Assembly: GCA_002270565.1 (NCBI GenBank)
Contig: NQMI01000087.1
Span: 124,001-188,000, forward strand
Reading direction: 5' to 3'
Source of the DNA: Stenocarpella maydis
Taxonomy: Eukaryota; Ascomycota; Sordariomycetes; Diaporthales; Diaporthaceae
DNA: 64,000 bases
Shown here piece after piece: positions 20,915 to 32,162 of this stretch. Each line of letters begins with the position of its first letter. Position 1 is the stretch's first letter. The notes beneath the pieces are model-generated. The model was not told where the DNA came from. It saw only the letters and a list, made by a program, of their open reading frames with translations, and did no database searches. Both the position numbers and the translations under genes were made by a program.

Positions 20915-20969
20915 ATGTGTGGATGTACCATCCGTTTTTGTGGATGCGAATATCCGCGTTCTTCTATAT
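20915..20969 (-). repeat. Right terminal inverted repeat and target duplication
   Basis: Read on the minus strand from 20961, the repeat starts GAACGCGGATATTCGCATCC and continues for about 46 bp matching the left end. TTCTATAT at 20962-20969 is the second copy of the target duplication. Confidence 0.85.
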
Positions 20970-21951
20970 CTAATGCTGGAGGCTCATCAACGTGGATGCC
21001 TGCCCCCCGAAAGTAACCTCTGGCACTAGCCTACCGAGCACCAACAATATTAATACACGCGCTTAAGAAGGCCCTAAAGTGGTATCGGATAACGGAAGTA
21101 TACGCATCCCACTAGCCTTTAACATAGGTCTTAAGCTCCGCAAAAAACTCCTCAATAGGGTTCAGAGTGGGTGAGTAGGGCGGCAGATAGAGCAACTTAA
21201 CGCCCGCGTCTTCGCACAGCTGCTCGACCTTTTCGGAGTGGTGAATAGATGCATTGTCCATTATAAGAACAGACCTAGGTTCCGGCTATCAGCCGCAATA
21301 GTAAAGCAACTGCTTAATAAAATCCTCAAATAAAGTGCTATTGGTAGATCCTTGGTAAACCCGCGAGAGCATTATGCCGTCTTGTATATATGCTGGTAGA
21401 ATATGATACCTCTGTTCCCGATGGAGGCTAGTGATTTGCATGGGTGCAACCCCTAGGAGCGCCCATCCAGAACGCCGAAGGCCTATCCATTTGTTGCAGC
21501 CTAACTTGTCAATAAAAACAAGGTGGTACGACTGGAACTCTTGCAGTTTATATAGATATAGTTCTTGCAGATCCTGGTTGCGTTATTTCGCCACGCGGCG
21601 ATTGGTCTTCCTCAACCACCCTGCTGCTTGGAGGGCCCGGGTGACGCTGGATGCTGACACATCAACGCCAAACTGCTCATGGAGGAAAGTGACCATCTCA
21701 TCTCGAAACATGTCTGGTTTTTGGGCCAGTCGATCGAATAAAGTTTCTCGCATAAGCGGTGTAATCATACTACGACGGCCAACCCGGTTCGGAGGGGCTC
21801 TTGTGCTGTCAAATAGGGCTAACTTGGCTCGGATTGGACGCACAGTCCGGTTGCTGCAGTCCATGGCACGGGCTATCTCATTAGTCGGAAGCTTACTTCG
21901 AATCATAACCTCTAACTGGGCATGCTGGGAGGTTGTGAGGCGGGGTGCCAT
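20970..21951 (-). pseudogene. DD34E (Tc1/mariner-type, DDE_3) transposase with RIP stops
   Basis: The minus strand starts at the ATG at 21951 (MAPRLTTSQ) with an N-terminal helix-turn-helix region (AMDCSNRTVRPIRAKL...). A DDE catalytic core follows: HLVFIDKLGC (first Asp), SVLIMDNASIH (second Asp) and PYSPTLNPIEE (Glu), with exactly 34 residues between second Asp and Glu. About 330 codons end in EPPALDIE at the MULE insertion. There are at least five in-frame stops (after RRVAK, two after LLYYCG, after TYVKG, after IVGAR), each explicable as CAA/CAG/CGA/TGG changed by C-to-T. The gene is dead but the ancestral protein is readable. I could not find the element's own terminal repeats. Confidence 0.85.
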
Positions 21952-21969
21952 TGTGCTGGTCAGTATCAC

Positions 21970-24900
21970 TGCATGTCAATTGGGGGAGGAAGAAGGGATG
22001 GAAACCAGCGAATTAAACCAGTGAATGCATAAGTTCTTGCCTGAGGCCAGAACAATGACTCATTGGTCGATTTGAGAAGGACACCGTACGAACAAACGGG
22101 CACTGTGTAAGCAAGGGCGCCCCACAATAATCATGGATTAAACTGTGCCGACAAAGACACCTCGTTCGGAACCAAGGTCTGGTGGTGTGTGCCTGTGAAA
22201 TTCGCCGAATCTCGGCACGACTTGGCCTTTTCTTGCCTCTCCAAAAAGGGACTGCCAGGGGAGGGACGTAGTTGGCCAGGTAGGTGCCGCGAAAAGGAAT
22301 GGGCGCAGATCAGCAGCGCAGAGCAGGGAGAGAGAGGCAGGTCGAAAAGGAGCAAACCATACCCAGGGCGGGCGTTGGCGGACGGCGAACAAAGGCAGGG
22401 CTGTTGCAGATTGGTAAAGTGGCACGAAGGCTGGTGGGCCGGACGCATTGGCTCGCGCTGATCGTCAACTGCCGCCCAGGTTCTGGGCCTCCTTTCGGTT
22501 GCCCTCTTGGCCAGGCGGGCGCTCTGGCACTTTTTTTTTTGGCCAGTGGATTTGGGCGGGGTGACATGGCGCGCGTGTCTAGTGTGCGCTGGTTGCAGGA
22601 TCGCCAGGCACGCGAAAGAAAAAAAAAAGGTTAAGTTTGCCAAGGGCGATCCCTATTGGGGGGCTTTTCATCTCGCCTAATGACTACAATAGTAAGTAGG
22701 TGATGGGATATGCGCGTACCAGAGTTATACCCCGGAGCCGTCGATGCAGAGCCAGCTGGTCACTTGCACCAGCGGTCAGTGGTCATCGCAGGCGCACGGG
22801 TTTTGTTTTGTGCAGAGCATTTTATCAGGGTCGAATGGCTCGGATGCGGTGTGTGTGTGTGTGTGTGTGGGTGGGTGCGTGCGCGTTTGTGCGCAGATGG
22901 CGGGTCTTGACGCTATCCCTATACACCGTGCAGGCCTTGCCCCGCCGTGCTCATGGTACTATGGAGATGGGGAGGCAATTGGCAGAGAAAAATGCCTCGT
23001 TTCCCCAGTCTTTTCTTTTTCTTGACCTGCAGTGCACGGAGACAGGCTGGATTTCGGTGCAAGCACATGGCTGCTGTGCGACGGGACGACGGCGGCGTGG
23101 CGGCGGTGGAGAAACGCTGGCCAAGGACAAGACAAGTTGAGAGCAGGGCTGGTCCCGGTGACATGATGTCCGACGGCCATGCGGAAGTCTTGATAGGGAG
23201 ACTCGTTGTGACGATGGGAAGATGACGGCAAGGGTGCAGATGCATGGGAGTCTTGCCACATTCCCATAGGGCGAGAGAGGTGGCCTCGAGCCAGAATGAC
23301 GGTGATGGAAAAAAACTTTAACAAGAAGAAGAAGAAAGAAAGAAAGAAAAGCCTCAACAGAATCTTCACCTTCTGCCAAGGAAGAGGTGCATGGTGGCAA
23401 GACTGCCGACAGGTCCGCGTGGCCGGGGATGCACGGCAGAGTGGACTTTGACCTGGTTGGCTGTATGAAGAGTTCTGACTGATGAGGTGCGCACAGGTGC
23501 ATCGTGGAGGTGGTGATGCTCTCGTGGCTATTGCATATGCCGAGAGGTGACTGCGCGGTATTATTACTCCGTACACTACACGATATTATGTGCCGGACTG
23601 AGTGCGTGTAATGTGAAGTACGGAGTACGGAGTATGTGGTGTGTGTGTGCTGTGCTGGGCAAGTGAGTTCCGCAGCGGACTGGTTGTGTAGTGTACCTAC
23701 AGTAGCACGTATATCTTGTGTACGTACTTATCAGCGTACTATGTACACATCATACACCACACTACCGCGTACGGTACGACGGTATGCAGGTACAGCACGG
23801 AATCAAATCATCAGCCTTCAGCTGCTGGGGCACGTTGTTCTCCACGAGTCGTGGCTGCTTGCTGATTGGCTGGCGGGCCCTGACCAATTACGCACCGTCT
23901 GCCATGTCAGGTACTGGGCCGTTTCCATCCAAGCCACCGGTCCGTTTGCTCCTGGGTTTTACACTACAGAACGGGCTGCACGGTAAGAAAAGGAAACATG
24001 GCCGCGTCCTTGTCTTTTCGCCAGTGTTAGCGTCTATGCAAAACATCTAGAATGCTTCTAGATCTGCACCACACAAGACAGAGACTACACGTACACTACT
24101 TCCCAGACAGCCAGATCGCACACCCCGCCACCGTGCACAAACGCCAGGTGCAAGTGCTAGGCCGCCTCGAGCACAGTCTTGCTATTAGCTATCCCACCTG
24201 GCACGTCCAGACCCGGGCCATCATCACCGCCCTCACCGCCACAGCAGCCCCCGAAGCCTTGATTGCGAGCTACACCGGATCAGGTCACCAAGGGTACTGA
24301 GTACGCCGGGAAAAGGGGGCGATTCATCTTGCGGGCCGGGTTATTCATCTTGTTGTTGCCTGCGTCCAAGTACCAAGAGCCGGACGAGCTGACGAGGGGC
24401 CGTTCCGGCCGTTGTACAATACTCGGTATACTCGTGTACGGCAGAGTCATCAGCCCTTGGTTATGGTGGGGCCATGGCCAGAGTATGGAGCCTTTATTAT
24501 GGAGCACCTTGGATTGGCGCCGGGGAACTGGAGCCGCCGACGGTCAGGACGGGGGCCGGCAGGGTGCGTGTGCAGTGCTCGGCTGGTGAGCCGTGGGCGG
24601 TCGGTGGTCTGGCGTGTACACTACGGAGTAGTGTTGATCGATCTGCCGTCTCTTGGCTGCCCACAGAGTCCACGTAATCGCCGCCGTGGTGTTGGTGGCC
24701 CCTCATTCGGCAGAGGTGGGTTTGGCTTCCAGTCGTGCACATCATGGATCCCGCGACACACAATACTATGTCGATACAGATTCGCCCCCAACACACAAAA
24801 CACAAAACACAAAACACAAGAACCAAAAAAACAGGCAAAGATCGGCAGGGCCATCTGGGAATAAATGAGTGGTTCTTTATCCTTTGGCGTTATTATTGGA

Positions 24901-25329
24901 AATTGGCGTGTCACGCTCTGTGGGACGCAAGAGCTGTGCCGTATGCAGAGCGATCCTATTGTGACGGCAATTTCACCAACCGTATCTTTGGTACGTTACA
25001 CCGAATATGGTAGACTTCAGAGAAGAGAACGGTCGGTCGCCCACTGTCGGGCCTTCTTGGGCAGGCTGGCGGGCAGGGGAAATCGGCGCTAGACCAACAC
25101 GGGCCCAGAGCTAAGCCTCGCTATTTCCCCGGGCCGTCTGATCGTTACCTGTTCCTGCCAGTCCCTGATTAAAGATTGGATTTGCCCTGGAACGAGCCAA
25201 GGGCCGCCTGGGTGGTCGTGCAGGGACCCCCTGTCGCCAACCTGCCAAGTGCCAAACCCCCCCACCCCCTTGGGGCCCCCCCACCCCTGGCCAGGCCTGC
25301 TCCTGCCCTGCTCTAGGCCCTGCTCTGGG
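21970..25329. other. 3.3 kb without a supported gene
   Basis: It holds simple repeats: T-run at 22531-22541, (GT)n at 22849-22869, GAAA-type run at 23322-23350, and a 7-bp ACAAAAC-type repeat at 24793-24823. Several TACGGAGTA motifs lie near 23564, 23617-23635 and 24622. Overlapping open frames at 22130-23580 occur on both strands and show no domain. It could contain an unannotated non-coding transcript. Confidence 0.4.
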
Positions 25330-25987
25330 CCGTGACGCCCTGCAGGTGGAGCAGGGGTGCCGCAGGGGTGCCGCAGGGGTGCCGCGGTTGCTGGCCTCTG
25401 TGCAATTTCGTGCTTCTCGTCCTTCTCCTTCCGCTCAGGTCCCGTCCCCCTGCTGGCGTGGCTTGCCCGTGGCTGCGCGCTTCAATTCCCTCCCCTCTGG
25501 GGCCTCTGGGGTCTCTGGGGTTTCCCTCGTCGAATCAATGGTACACGCAATCTCCGTGCCCACACCAGCTTGGCCGGCCCTCCTTGTGTGGCCCAGAGAA
25601 CCCGGTTTCATTCATTGTCCAGCTCGTTTACATATTCATCTTGGCTCCGTCTCGCCCGTCTCCCCTTCCGTCCTCTTTCCTCCCTTCCTTTTCCCTCCAC
25701 CCACCCACCCCACGCTCCTTTGCAAGCAAAGCACAGTCTGTCGACTCTCACAAAGACCAAGGCCTTCCTCGCTTTTGATCTCTGCCTCTCCCGCGTGCTC
25801 GGTCACTGCCTCACTCCGTTGACACACCAACGAACCACATTCATTTGAACCAACCAACCCACAAACACTCATTCGCACCTTCGACGCGCGCAGATCCAAA
25901 GCACGCGGCTAGACTCTCGATCTACACGCCAATCAGCAAATCACTTCCCGAATCAGCCAGAGGCCAACCAACCGTCAAGTCAACACA
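25330..25987 (+). promoter_or_regulatory. Pyrimidine-rich promoter/5' leader of the Asp f 4-like gene
   Basis: A strong CT-rich tract at about 25645-25715 and CA-rich sequence up to the ATG are typical of highly expressed fungal genes. An 11-bp unit (CAGGGGTGCCG) is repeated three times at about 25351-25386. No TATA box stands out. The assignment is from composition and position. Confidence 0.4.
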
Positions 25988-27022
25988 ATGGCTCGTCTTG
26001 CTTCCCTCCTCCTGCTCGGCGCAATCGGTGCCTCTGCCCACCCTTCAGGCCACGCCCGCTTCCACAACCAGCGGCGCTCCAACCAGGAGCGCGCCATTGG
26101 CGACACCATCAACGCCGTTATCGACGGCGTCGCCGTTTCCTGGGTCCAGACCGAGGACTATGGCCCGGCTGCCACCCCGGCCATCGTCGCCGACAAGCCC
26201 AAGGCTAACGTCGTCGCCGACCTGAACGTTGCCGCCGTCGCGACTCCCGCCCCCTCCTCCTCCCCTGCCGCCCCCTCGGCCGCCGCCGCCCCCACCGCCG
26301 TGGCCTCCTCCGCCCCCAAGCCCAGCGCCGACTCCAACTCGTCCTCCACCGGCGAGGGCATCACCGAGTACACCACCTTCGCCGACATCTGCAAGGCCGC
26401 CAAGGCCAAGCGCGCCACCCTCGACCAGATCAAGTACGCCGGCAACACCGGCGCCAGCTCTGGTGACTACGGCTGCAACAAGGTCCTGCTCGCCAACCCC
26501 GACCTCGCCGACAAGTACCCCAACACCGCCAGGTTTGTTGGCGCCAGCGAGGACCTGTACTGCATGGTGTGGAACAAGATTGGCGCCGACGGTGGCATCA
26601 ACGGCTTCTTCGGCGCCGACGCCACCACCTTCAAGCTGCCTGCCGGCTCCGAGCAGTACATCGCCTTCGACAAGAACACCCAGGGCGGTGGTGCCTGCTT
26701 CAAGGGCACCAGCGAGGATGCCGTCCAGAAGACCTCGTACGGCGCCATCGCCGGCACCTGGGCCGAGTGGGACTTCCAGAACGAGAGCAACCAGGGCTGG
26801 TCTGGCTACGACGCTTCGGCCATCGTCGCCCAGGCCGCCGGCCTCGCTGTCTCTGGCATGGAGATCTGCGCCGACAACGCCCCCGACGCCAAGTGCTCCA
26901 CCATCACCTCTGGTGGCTCCAGCTTCGTCAACGCCTACCGGGCTGTTGATGCCGATGCTGATGGCATCGGTGGCCAGGTCTCGGGCCCCATGAAGATCAA
27001 GGTGGACCTCAGCGGTTACTAA
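25988..27022 (+). CDS. Secreted Asp f 4-like allergen-family protein, 344 aa
   Basis: This is a secreted, probably cell-wall-associated protein of the Aspergillus Asp f 4 allergen family; its biochemical role is unknown. Residues 1-17 (MARLASLLLLGAIGASA) are a signal peptide. Residues about 75-120 form an Ala/Pro/Ser linker of wall-protein type. The conserved domain (about 125-344) contains DLYCMVWNKIG, EQYIAFDKNTQGGGACF, YGAIAGTWAEWDF, GWSGYDASAI and GMEICADNAPDAKCSTI, matching the family blocks. Codon use is strongly biased to C-ending codons, which with the CT-rich leader suggests high expression. There is no intron. The antisense strand is also open because of this bias and is not a gene. 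Confidence 0.88.
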   Translation: MARLASLLLLGAIGASAHPSGHARFHNQRRSNQERAIGDTINAVIDGVAVSWVQTEDYGPAATPAIVADKPKANVVADLNVAAVATPAPSSSPAAPSAAAAPTAVASSAPKPSADSNSSSTGEGITEYTTFADICKAAKAKRATLDQIKYAGNTGASSGDYGCNKVLLANPDLADKYPNTARFVGASEDLYCMVWNKIGADGGINGFFGADATTFKLPAGSEQYIAFDKNTQGGGACFKGTSEDAVQKTSYGAIAGTWAEWDFQNESNQGWSGYDASAIVAQAAGLAVSGMEICADNAPDAKCSTITSGGSSFVNAYRAVDADADGIGGQVSGPMKIKVDLSGY

Positions 27023-29176
27023 GGGGACACGCATCGCCCGAACGTGGTTGGGCCACCTGGACCGTCAGTCCCTTTTTGTCATATCTTCAAACCTGACGGC
27101 TGGTGATCTGCCTTGCTACTATCCAGCCATCTATGACGAGGTACGGCGCAGCGGTCATCGGCCCGATATGGGAAATGCTCCTTGGACTTGGATCTGAGAA
27201 GGGTCAGACCCTGTGGTTGCTTTCACGTTGTCTTTCCGTCCCGCTCTCTATCCACTATAACCACTTCCTATGATACCACCAACCAAGCGCCGCGTCGCGT
27301 CATAGCGCGCCTTGGGGAAACGATTCATCTCTCTTCTTTTGTGTTGGATGTCAAGGGGGCACGGGGGCACAGCGGCTTGATGTCGCCAGATGAAACCCAT
27401 ATGCAGTGCGCAGAGTTTCCCGCGGACTTGTTACTTCTCGATACAAAGTTGCTGGTTGTGTCTTGGTTTTTAAAAAGAGGCGTACAATCACATATACATA
27501 GGCTGGCTGGCTTGTTGCTGCTACTACATCATCTTATGCGGTAAGCAAAGGCAAAGCAGAGTAGAGATTATTCTTGATAGTATTTATTTCTGATGAGAGT
27601 GTCATTCTGGAGAAGTTACAAGTCCATCCCGAGTGAGCCCTTGACGTGAATGTGATGCGCCCCTGGTACATTGTGGGGTGGGTAAACGTCTTTTTAAGCT
27701 TTGACGTTTGAGCTTGACGTCCCTCTGACCAATGTTTCCGACCCGGGGGTGGGAGTTCATCCTGTCCTTTGGGTGCGTGTTTCGTCTGATGGCTAGGGCC
27801 CGCAGCTGAACTGGACACGCAACCTTGGAAGCTCTCGCGGGTGCTGCCCGGCTGCCGCCGTGTGACACAACAACTCAGAACCACTATTGTATGACAACCT
27901 CGGAATAGTTGCGACACTGGCGGCCATCACACTCGGATCCATTCTTCATTGCATGGATGTTGGTTAGAGAAACATATTCCTCTTTATATAGGGTCATGTA
28001 TCTGTGCGTAACTAAATAGATGGATGATTGTTGGGGGGAGCAAAAGGGTGGAGGAAGGGGGGAGGCCCAGGCTGATAGTTAGATGGTCTGGGCCCTCTCT
28101 TCTTCCCATGTCCGGAATATATGGGTAGACAATGGTTTTGGTATCATGGAGCAAAGATCCATCGAGAAATCATCCAAAAGCTTGAAGGTCTCCAGAGGAA
28201 CCCCCCCCCCCAACCCAACCCATGAGAAATAGACCCAAAAGCCGTGTGATGTCAGAACGAAAGCGCCGTGTGACCCAGCAAAGCCACATCGGTCTGCAAC
28301 GCCGGCCGTGTTGATCCCCACTCCCATGCTGGTGATGGTGGTGCCAGAAGCTCAGGAGGATGGCGGCGGGCGCGGGGCCGGCGCTGTCCTCGTCCGCGGG
28401 GGTCGCCTTCGGTGTAAGATGGGTCTGACGCCCCTGTGGGATTTGTTCCTGGATGCCAAGTCATTACTTGTATGTTATAACTGAAACCGTGAAGGGGCGT
28501 ATGAGCAGGGACTCTATCTGCTTTGCTATGTTTGGGTTTGTATGCCCCTTTGGGAACTCAGCGAATGGCGGCTAATAAAGTGTCAACAACGCCAAGATAT
28601 GTTTTTAATTCCGCGATGTTAGCAGCCCAGGTCAGGTACTTTGACATAGCGGCGGAGGTGGCGGGAGCCGGATTCATCCGTACAACAAGCCACTGGCAAC
28701 ATCGGAGCCAAGCAGCGCAACATATGGACCGTCTCCCGCATCAACATGGTAGATGGTGACAAATGGGATTTGGGGGCTGCCGTTCAAATCGCTAGGATTG
28801 ACGTCGTATCCGGCACCGTAGGCCTCATATTCAAGTGCGCGCAAGGGCTCGGCGTGGTGGATACCTGGTTAGATACATCTCATCTGATGGCCTTCCAGGG
28901 GTTCGTGATCGCCGAAGAAGCACATTATTGTCGAAGGAAGGGCTCCCACATAAGTCAGTCAGAGACAGTGTAAGGCTATCCCAGTGGGAGCTTGCGCCGT
29001 ATCTCTTAGCGGTAGGATCTGCTGAAGATGCTGAACAAGTTGTTTTGCTGTCGTCCACAAGCCTGCTGGGTTGAATGTTGGAAGGCTACCAAGTCTCTGG
29101 AAAGAGCCCCATTCACTTATACTTCAGAGATTACAGCAGTGACTCGTAGAGATGAGCAATTGAGTATGATCTGGAC

Positions 29177-29199
29177 AGTGACCGCTGTTGACGGTCACT
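29177..29199. repeat. Hairpin, 8-bp stem
   Basis: AGTGACCG at 29177-29184 pairs with CGGTCACT at 29192-29199 across a 7-nt loop. Confidence 0.6.
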
Positions 29200-29374
29200 C
29201 TGGGGCGTTTCTAACAGTACAAGTATCCCCACAGTCACAATGCCTTTAGACAGCAACAGTATTGTCACAATAAGATCTCATTGGGACTGTAATCACATTA
29301 CAGCTTAAGGGAAAGAGTGATAGTAACAGTATACTGCCTGGCTCTCTATAAGTATTCTACTTCTTTGTTGTTCA

Positions 29375-29401
29375 TCCCTTTTTGTGTTACACAAAAAGGG
29401 A
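29375..29401. repeat. Perfect hairpin, 12-bp stem, 3-nt loop
   Basis: TCCCTTTTTGTG at 29375-29386 is exactly complementary to CACAAAAAGGGA at 29390-29401, separated by TTA. It might be a transposon or MITE remnant. Confidence 0.75.
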
Positions 29402-29772
29402 CCAACGCAAAAAAGGGGAGAATGAGGCAGCCGAGCGACACAGGACTGGTAAGGCATGGGACGAGACGGCAAGTTTCCAACTAAGTTGACACAAGATATA
29501 GGGCTATAATCTTATAACTCTTTTTCACTTGAAATGGTGAGCCGTGACACGTTTGGCTGAGAATCTGCCACTGAAGGTGGCTGATGCAGGCTGCTTGCTA
29601 AGCTTGTTTTTAGCTCATGTCGGCTTCTCCTTCTGATTCGATGAGAGCTGCTGACGGGAAAACCACAGCAGTAAGTCAGCTTACTACCCCCTGCAACATC
29701 TACTCATCGCTTCTGCTCTCAAGCTATCGTCCTCACAATAAGTGGCGATTGAAAAGCATCAGCACACTTAAA

Positions 29773-31983
29773 ATGACAGTCAAGAAGATCGCGCCGTACG
29801 GGACGTGGGAGAGCCCCTTCTCCGTCGACGATGCGACAGCCGGCAGCAAGTCGCTGTCGTCGCCCAGAGGAGACGTGCGTATCTAGCCGCCAAACCCAGA
29901 CCCCGCCCCTCGAATCCTCGCTGCCTGGCGGGCTCGAGGATGTACACAAACACCAAGCTGACGCGAACCCCGCACAGATCCTCACCGGCCGTGTCTTCTT
30001 CCTCGAGTCCAAGGCAGACGGCTCAAGCACCATCGTGGAGGTGGTGACCACGGAGACAGGCGCTCATGACTCGGCCTATGTCCTGCCGGAGCCGCACGGG
30101 GTCAGCACTGGCGTGTATGAGTACGGCGGCGGCGCCTACGAGGTCCTCCCGTCCCGCGGGGGCGAGGATGCCTCCCAGGAGGTGATCTTCTCCGACGCGT
30201 CCCAGGGCAACGCGGTCAAGGTCCTCAGCGTCGACACCAGGGCGGTCAGGACTGTTGTGGGGGACAGGCCGTGGCTGCGGTACGCCGAGTTCAGCGCGTC
30301 CGCGGCGACGCAGTGGGTCCTGGCGGTAGAGGAGGACCACTCCAACCCTGAGCCCGAGGACGTCAAGAACTATGTCGTCGCCATCAATGTTGATTCGGGC
30401 GATGTGGTGAGGCTGGCCGAGGGTGCCGACTTCTACAGCTCACCCAAGTACAGCCCGGGTGGCAAGTGGGCGTCGTTCCGCAGCTGGGATCACCCGGACA
30501 TGCCCTGGCAGAACTCGGCCCTGCACTGGGCTCCGTTTCTCGGGGCTCACGGCGCTGAAGGACCGTTGCTGGGAAGCTTGTCTACTGTCGCTGGAGGCAA
30601 GCCAGGGCAGGCCGTGGGTGAGTCGGCCTGGGGCCTAGATGGCGCGCTGTACTGGACGCAGGAGGACGAGGGCAGCGACTGGCGTCAGCTCTGGAGACAG
30701 TGGCCCGGGGACGAAGGCGTACCCGAGATGCTGAAACTCAAGGGACTGGAGGAGGTTGAGATCGGCGACTGCTCGATGATGATGGGGGCGTGAGTGTTCA
30801 ACCCGTTTTCCTTGGCTCTACCACATTTGTCGCTGACAGAAGGCTCCGAATTAGTCACACATTCGGCTTCCTCTCGCCGGCATCTATGGTGCTGTCCTAC
30901 ACCAAGTATGCAACCAATGGCACCGTACACGTTGACCTCGAGACGCTCAAGGTCACTCCGCTCAAGGACGTGCCGCTGACCGCGTTCCGTGGCGACACAC
31001 TCCACGCCGCCACGCCAACATCATTTCTGATCATCGGCAGCGGCACCGCCCACCCCTCTGGGGTGTATCACTTCTCGCTCAACGGCAGGCTGGAGGTTCA
31101 AATGGCACAAGTGCGCGCCGCAGACGACAAGGAGATCGCCGCAAGCATCGTGTCTACCCCAGAGCATATCTGGCTCAGGTCCACAAAGAAGGACCCCAAG
31201 CGCCCAGTCCACGGCTTCTACTGGCCACCCCACAACCCCGGGTTCACCGCGCCGGAGGGCGAGCTGCCCCCGCTGCTCATCAACCCGCACGGGGGGCCGA
31301 CGGGCCACACGCCCCCGGGGCTCAAGGTCGGCGGCGTCGGCGGCGGGAACGCGCAGTTCTGGACGAGCCGGGGCTTCGCCTACTTCGCCATCAACTACAC
31401 CGGCAGCTCCGGCCACGGCAGGTCGTACCGCGAGCGGCTGGACGGCGAGTGGGGCGTCCTGGACCGGGACGACGTCGTCGAGATCATCCAGCACCTGTGC
31501 GAGGCGGGGCGCGCCGACAGGGCCAGGGTCGGCATCCACGGGGGGTCTGCGGGGGGGTACAACGTCCTGCAGAGCCTGGTGTGGCACGCCGGCGTCTTCG
31601 CGGCCGGCGTCTGCTACTGCGGCGTGAGCGACGTGAGGGCGCTGGCGACGGGGACGCACAAGCTCGAGAGCCACTACCTGGAAGGCCTGCTCTACAGGCC
31701 TGGGATGAGCGACGAGGAGAGGGAGGCGGTGGAGTATGAGAGGAGCCCGGTGCACCATGCGGAGAGGATCAGTGCGCCGCTGCTCCTGCTCCACGGGGAC
31801 AAGGACACGGTCGTCCCGATCGAGCAAAGCTATGAGATCGAGAGGAAGGTTAGGGAGAGGGGCGGGGATGTGAGGATGGTGGTTGCGCCCGGGGACGGGC
31901 ACATGTTCTTGATGGAGAGGAGCAAGAAGCTCGCCCTCAGGGAGGAGGTGGACTGGTGGATGAGGACTCTGGTTCACAAGTGA
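29773..31983 (+). CDS. S9-family serine peptidase (prolyl oligopeptidase / acylaminoacyl-peptidase type), 680 aa
   Basis: This is probably a cytosolic peptidase that cleaves short or N-acylated peptides. Exons: 29773-29874, 29978-30789, 30855-31983. Intron 1 opens GTGCGT, has a GCTGAC branch site and ends CACAG (phase 0). Intron 2 is GTGAGT...GCTGAC...ATTAG (phase 2). Exon 1 starts at MTVKKIAPYGTWESPFS, a typical N-terminus of S9 enzymes. Residues about 35-400 form the beta-propeller. The C-terminal alpha/beta-hydrolase shows HGGSAGGYN (nucleophile Ser), LLLHGDKDTVVP (Asp) and PGDGHMF (His), so the triad is complete. There is no signal peptide, unlike secreted DPP5. It converges on the CE12 gene with about 180 bp between the stops. 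Confidence 0.9.
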
Positions 31984-32162
31984 GATTTCTGTCCACAACG
32001 GACCGGCAAGGGAACAAATCGTGCACATGTAAATTGGGAGTCTTCCTTGGCCCGAGTTATTCATCTTGACCGCTTGCTTATATCCATGCACGGCCGCCCA
32101 TCTCAGCAGGTCCGCTCCCTGCCCCCTCCCCAGGCCCCCCCCCCCTTTCCCAACGAACCAGA

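Larger units (their letters stand above)
15579..20961 (+). mobile_element. RIP-degraded Mutator-like (MULE) DNA transposon
   Basis: The 5.4-kb block is bounded by short inverted repeats and 8-bp direct repeats (TTCTATAT on both sides). It is much more AT-rich than its surroundings and contains a broken MULE transposase on the plus strand. An LTR-like insertion occupies 17095-19473, so the original element was about 3.0 kb. MULEs usually make 8-10 bp target duplications, in agreement. A perfect 20-bp palindrome lies at 15633-15652 just inside the left repeat. Confidence 0.8.
27023..29772. other. 2.7 kb intergenic with small inverted repeats
   Basis: It includes the 3' UTR of the Asp f 4-like gene and the promoter of the S9 peptidase. 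Short frames at 27534-27917 and 28746-29058 lack domains. Two hairpins are listed separately. Confidence 0.4.

Noticed and set aside
21970..22130. Outer inverted repeat of the DD34E transposon
   Set aside because: I compared this region with 14000-14231 and with the MULE ends by eye and saw no matching inverted sequence.
22131..23580. Several overlapping 90-200 codon frames
   Set aside because: They are open on both strands at once, Pro/Arg/Ser-rich, without motifs or a coherent splice chain.
26045..27034. 329-codon frame antisense to the Asp f 4-like gene
   Set aside because: Gly/Val/Ala repeats typical of a bias artefact; the sense strand has signal peptide and family motifs.
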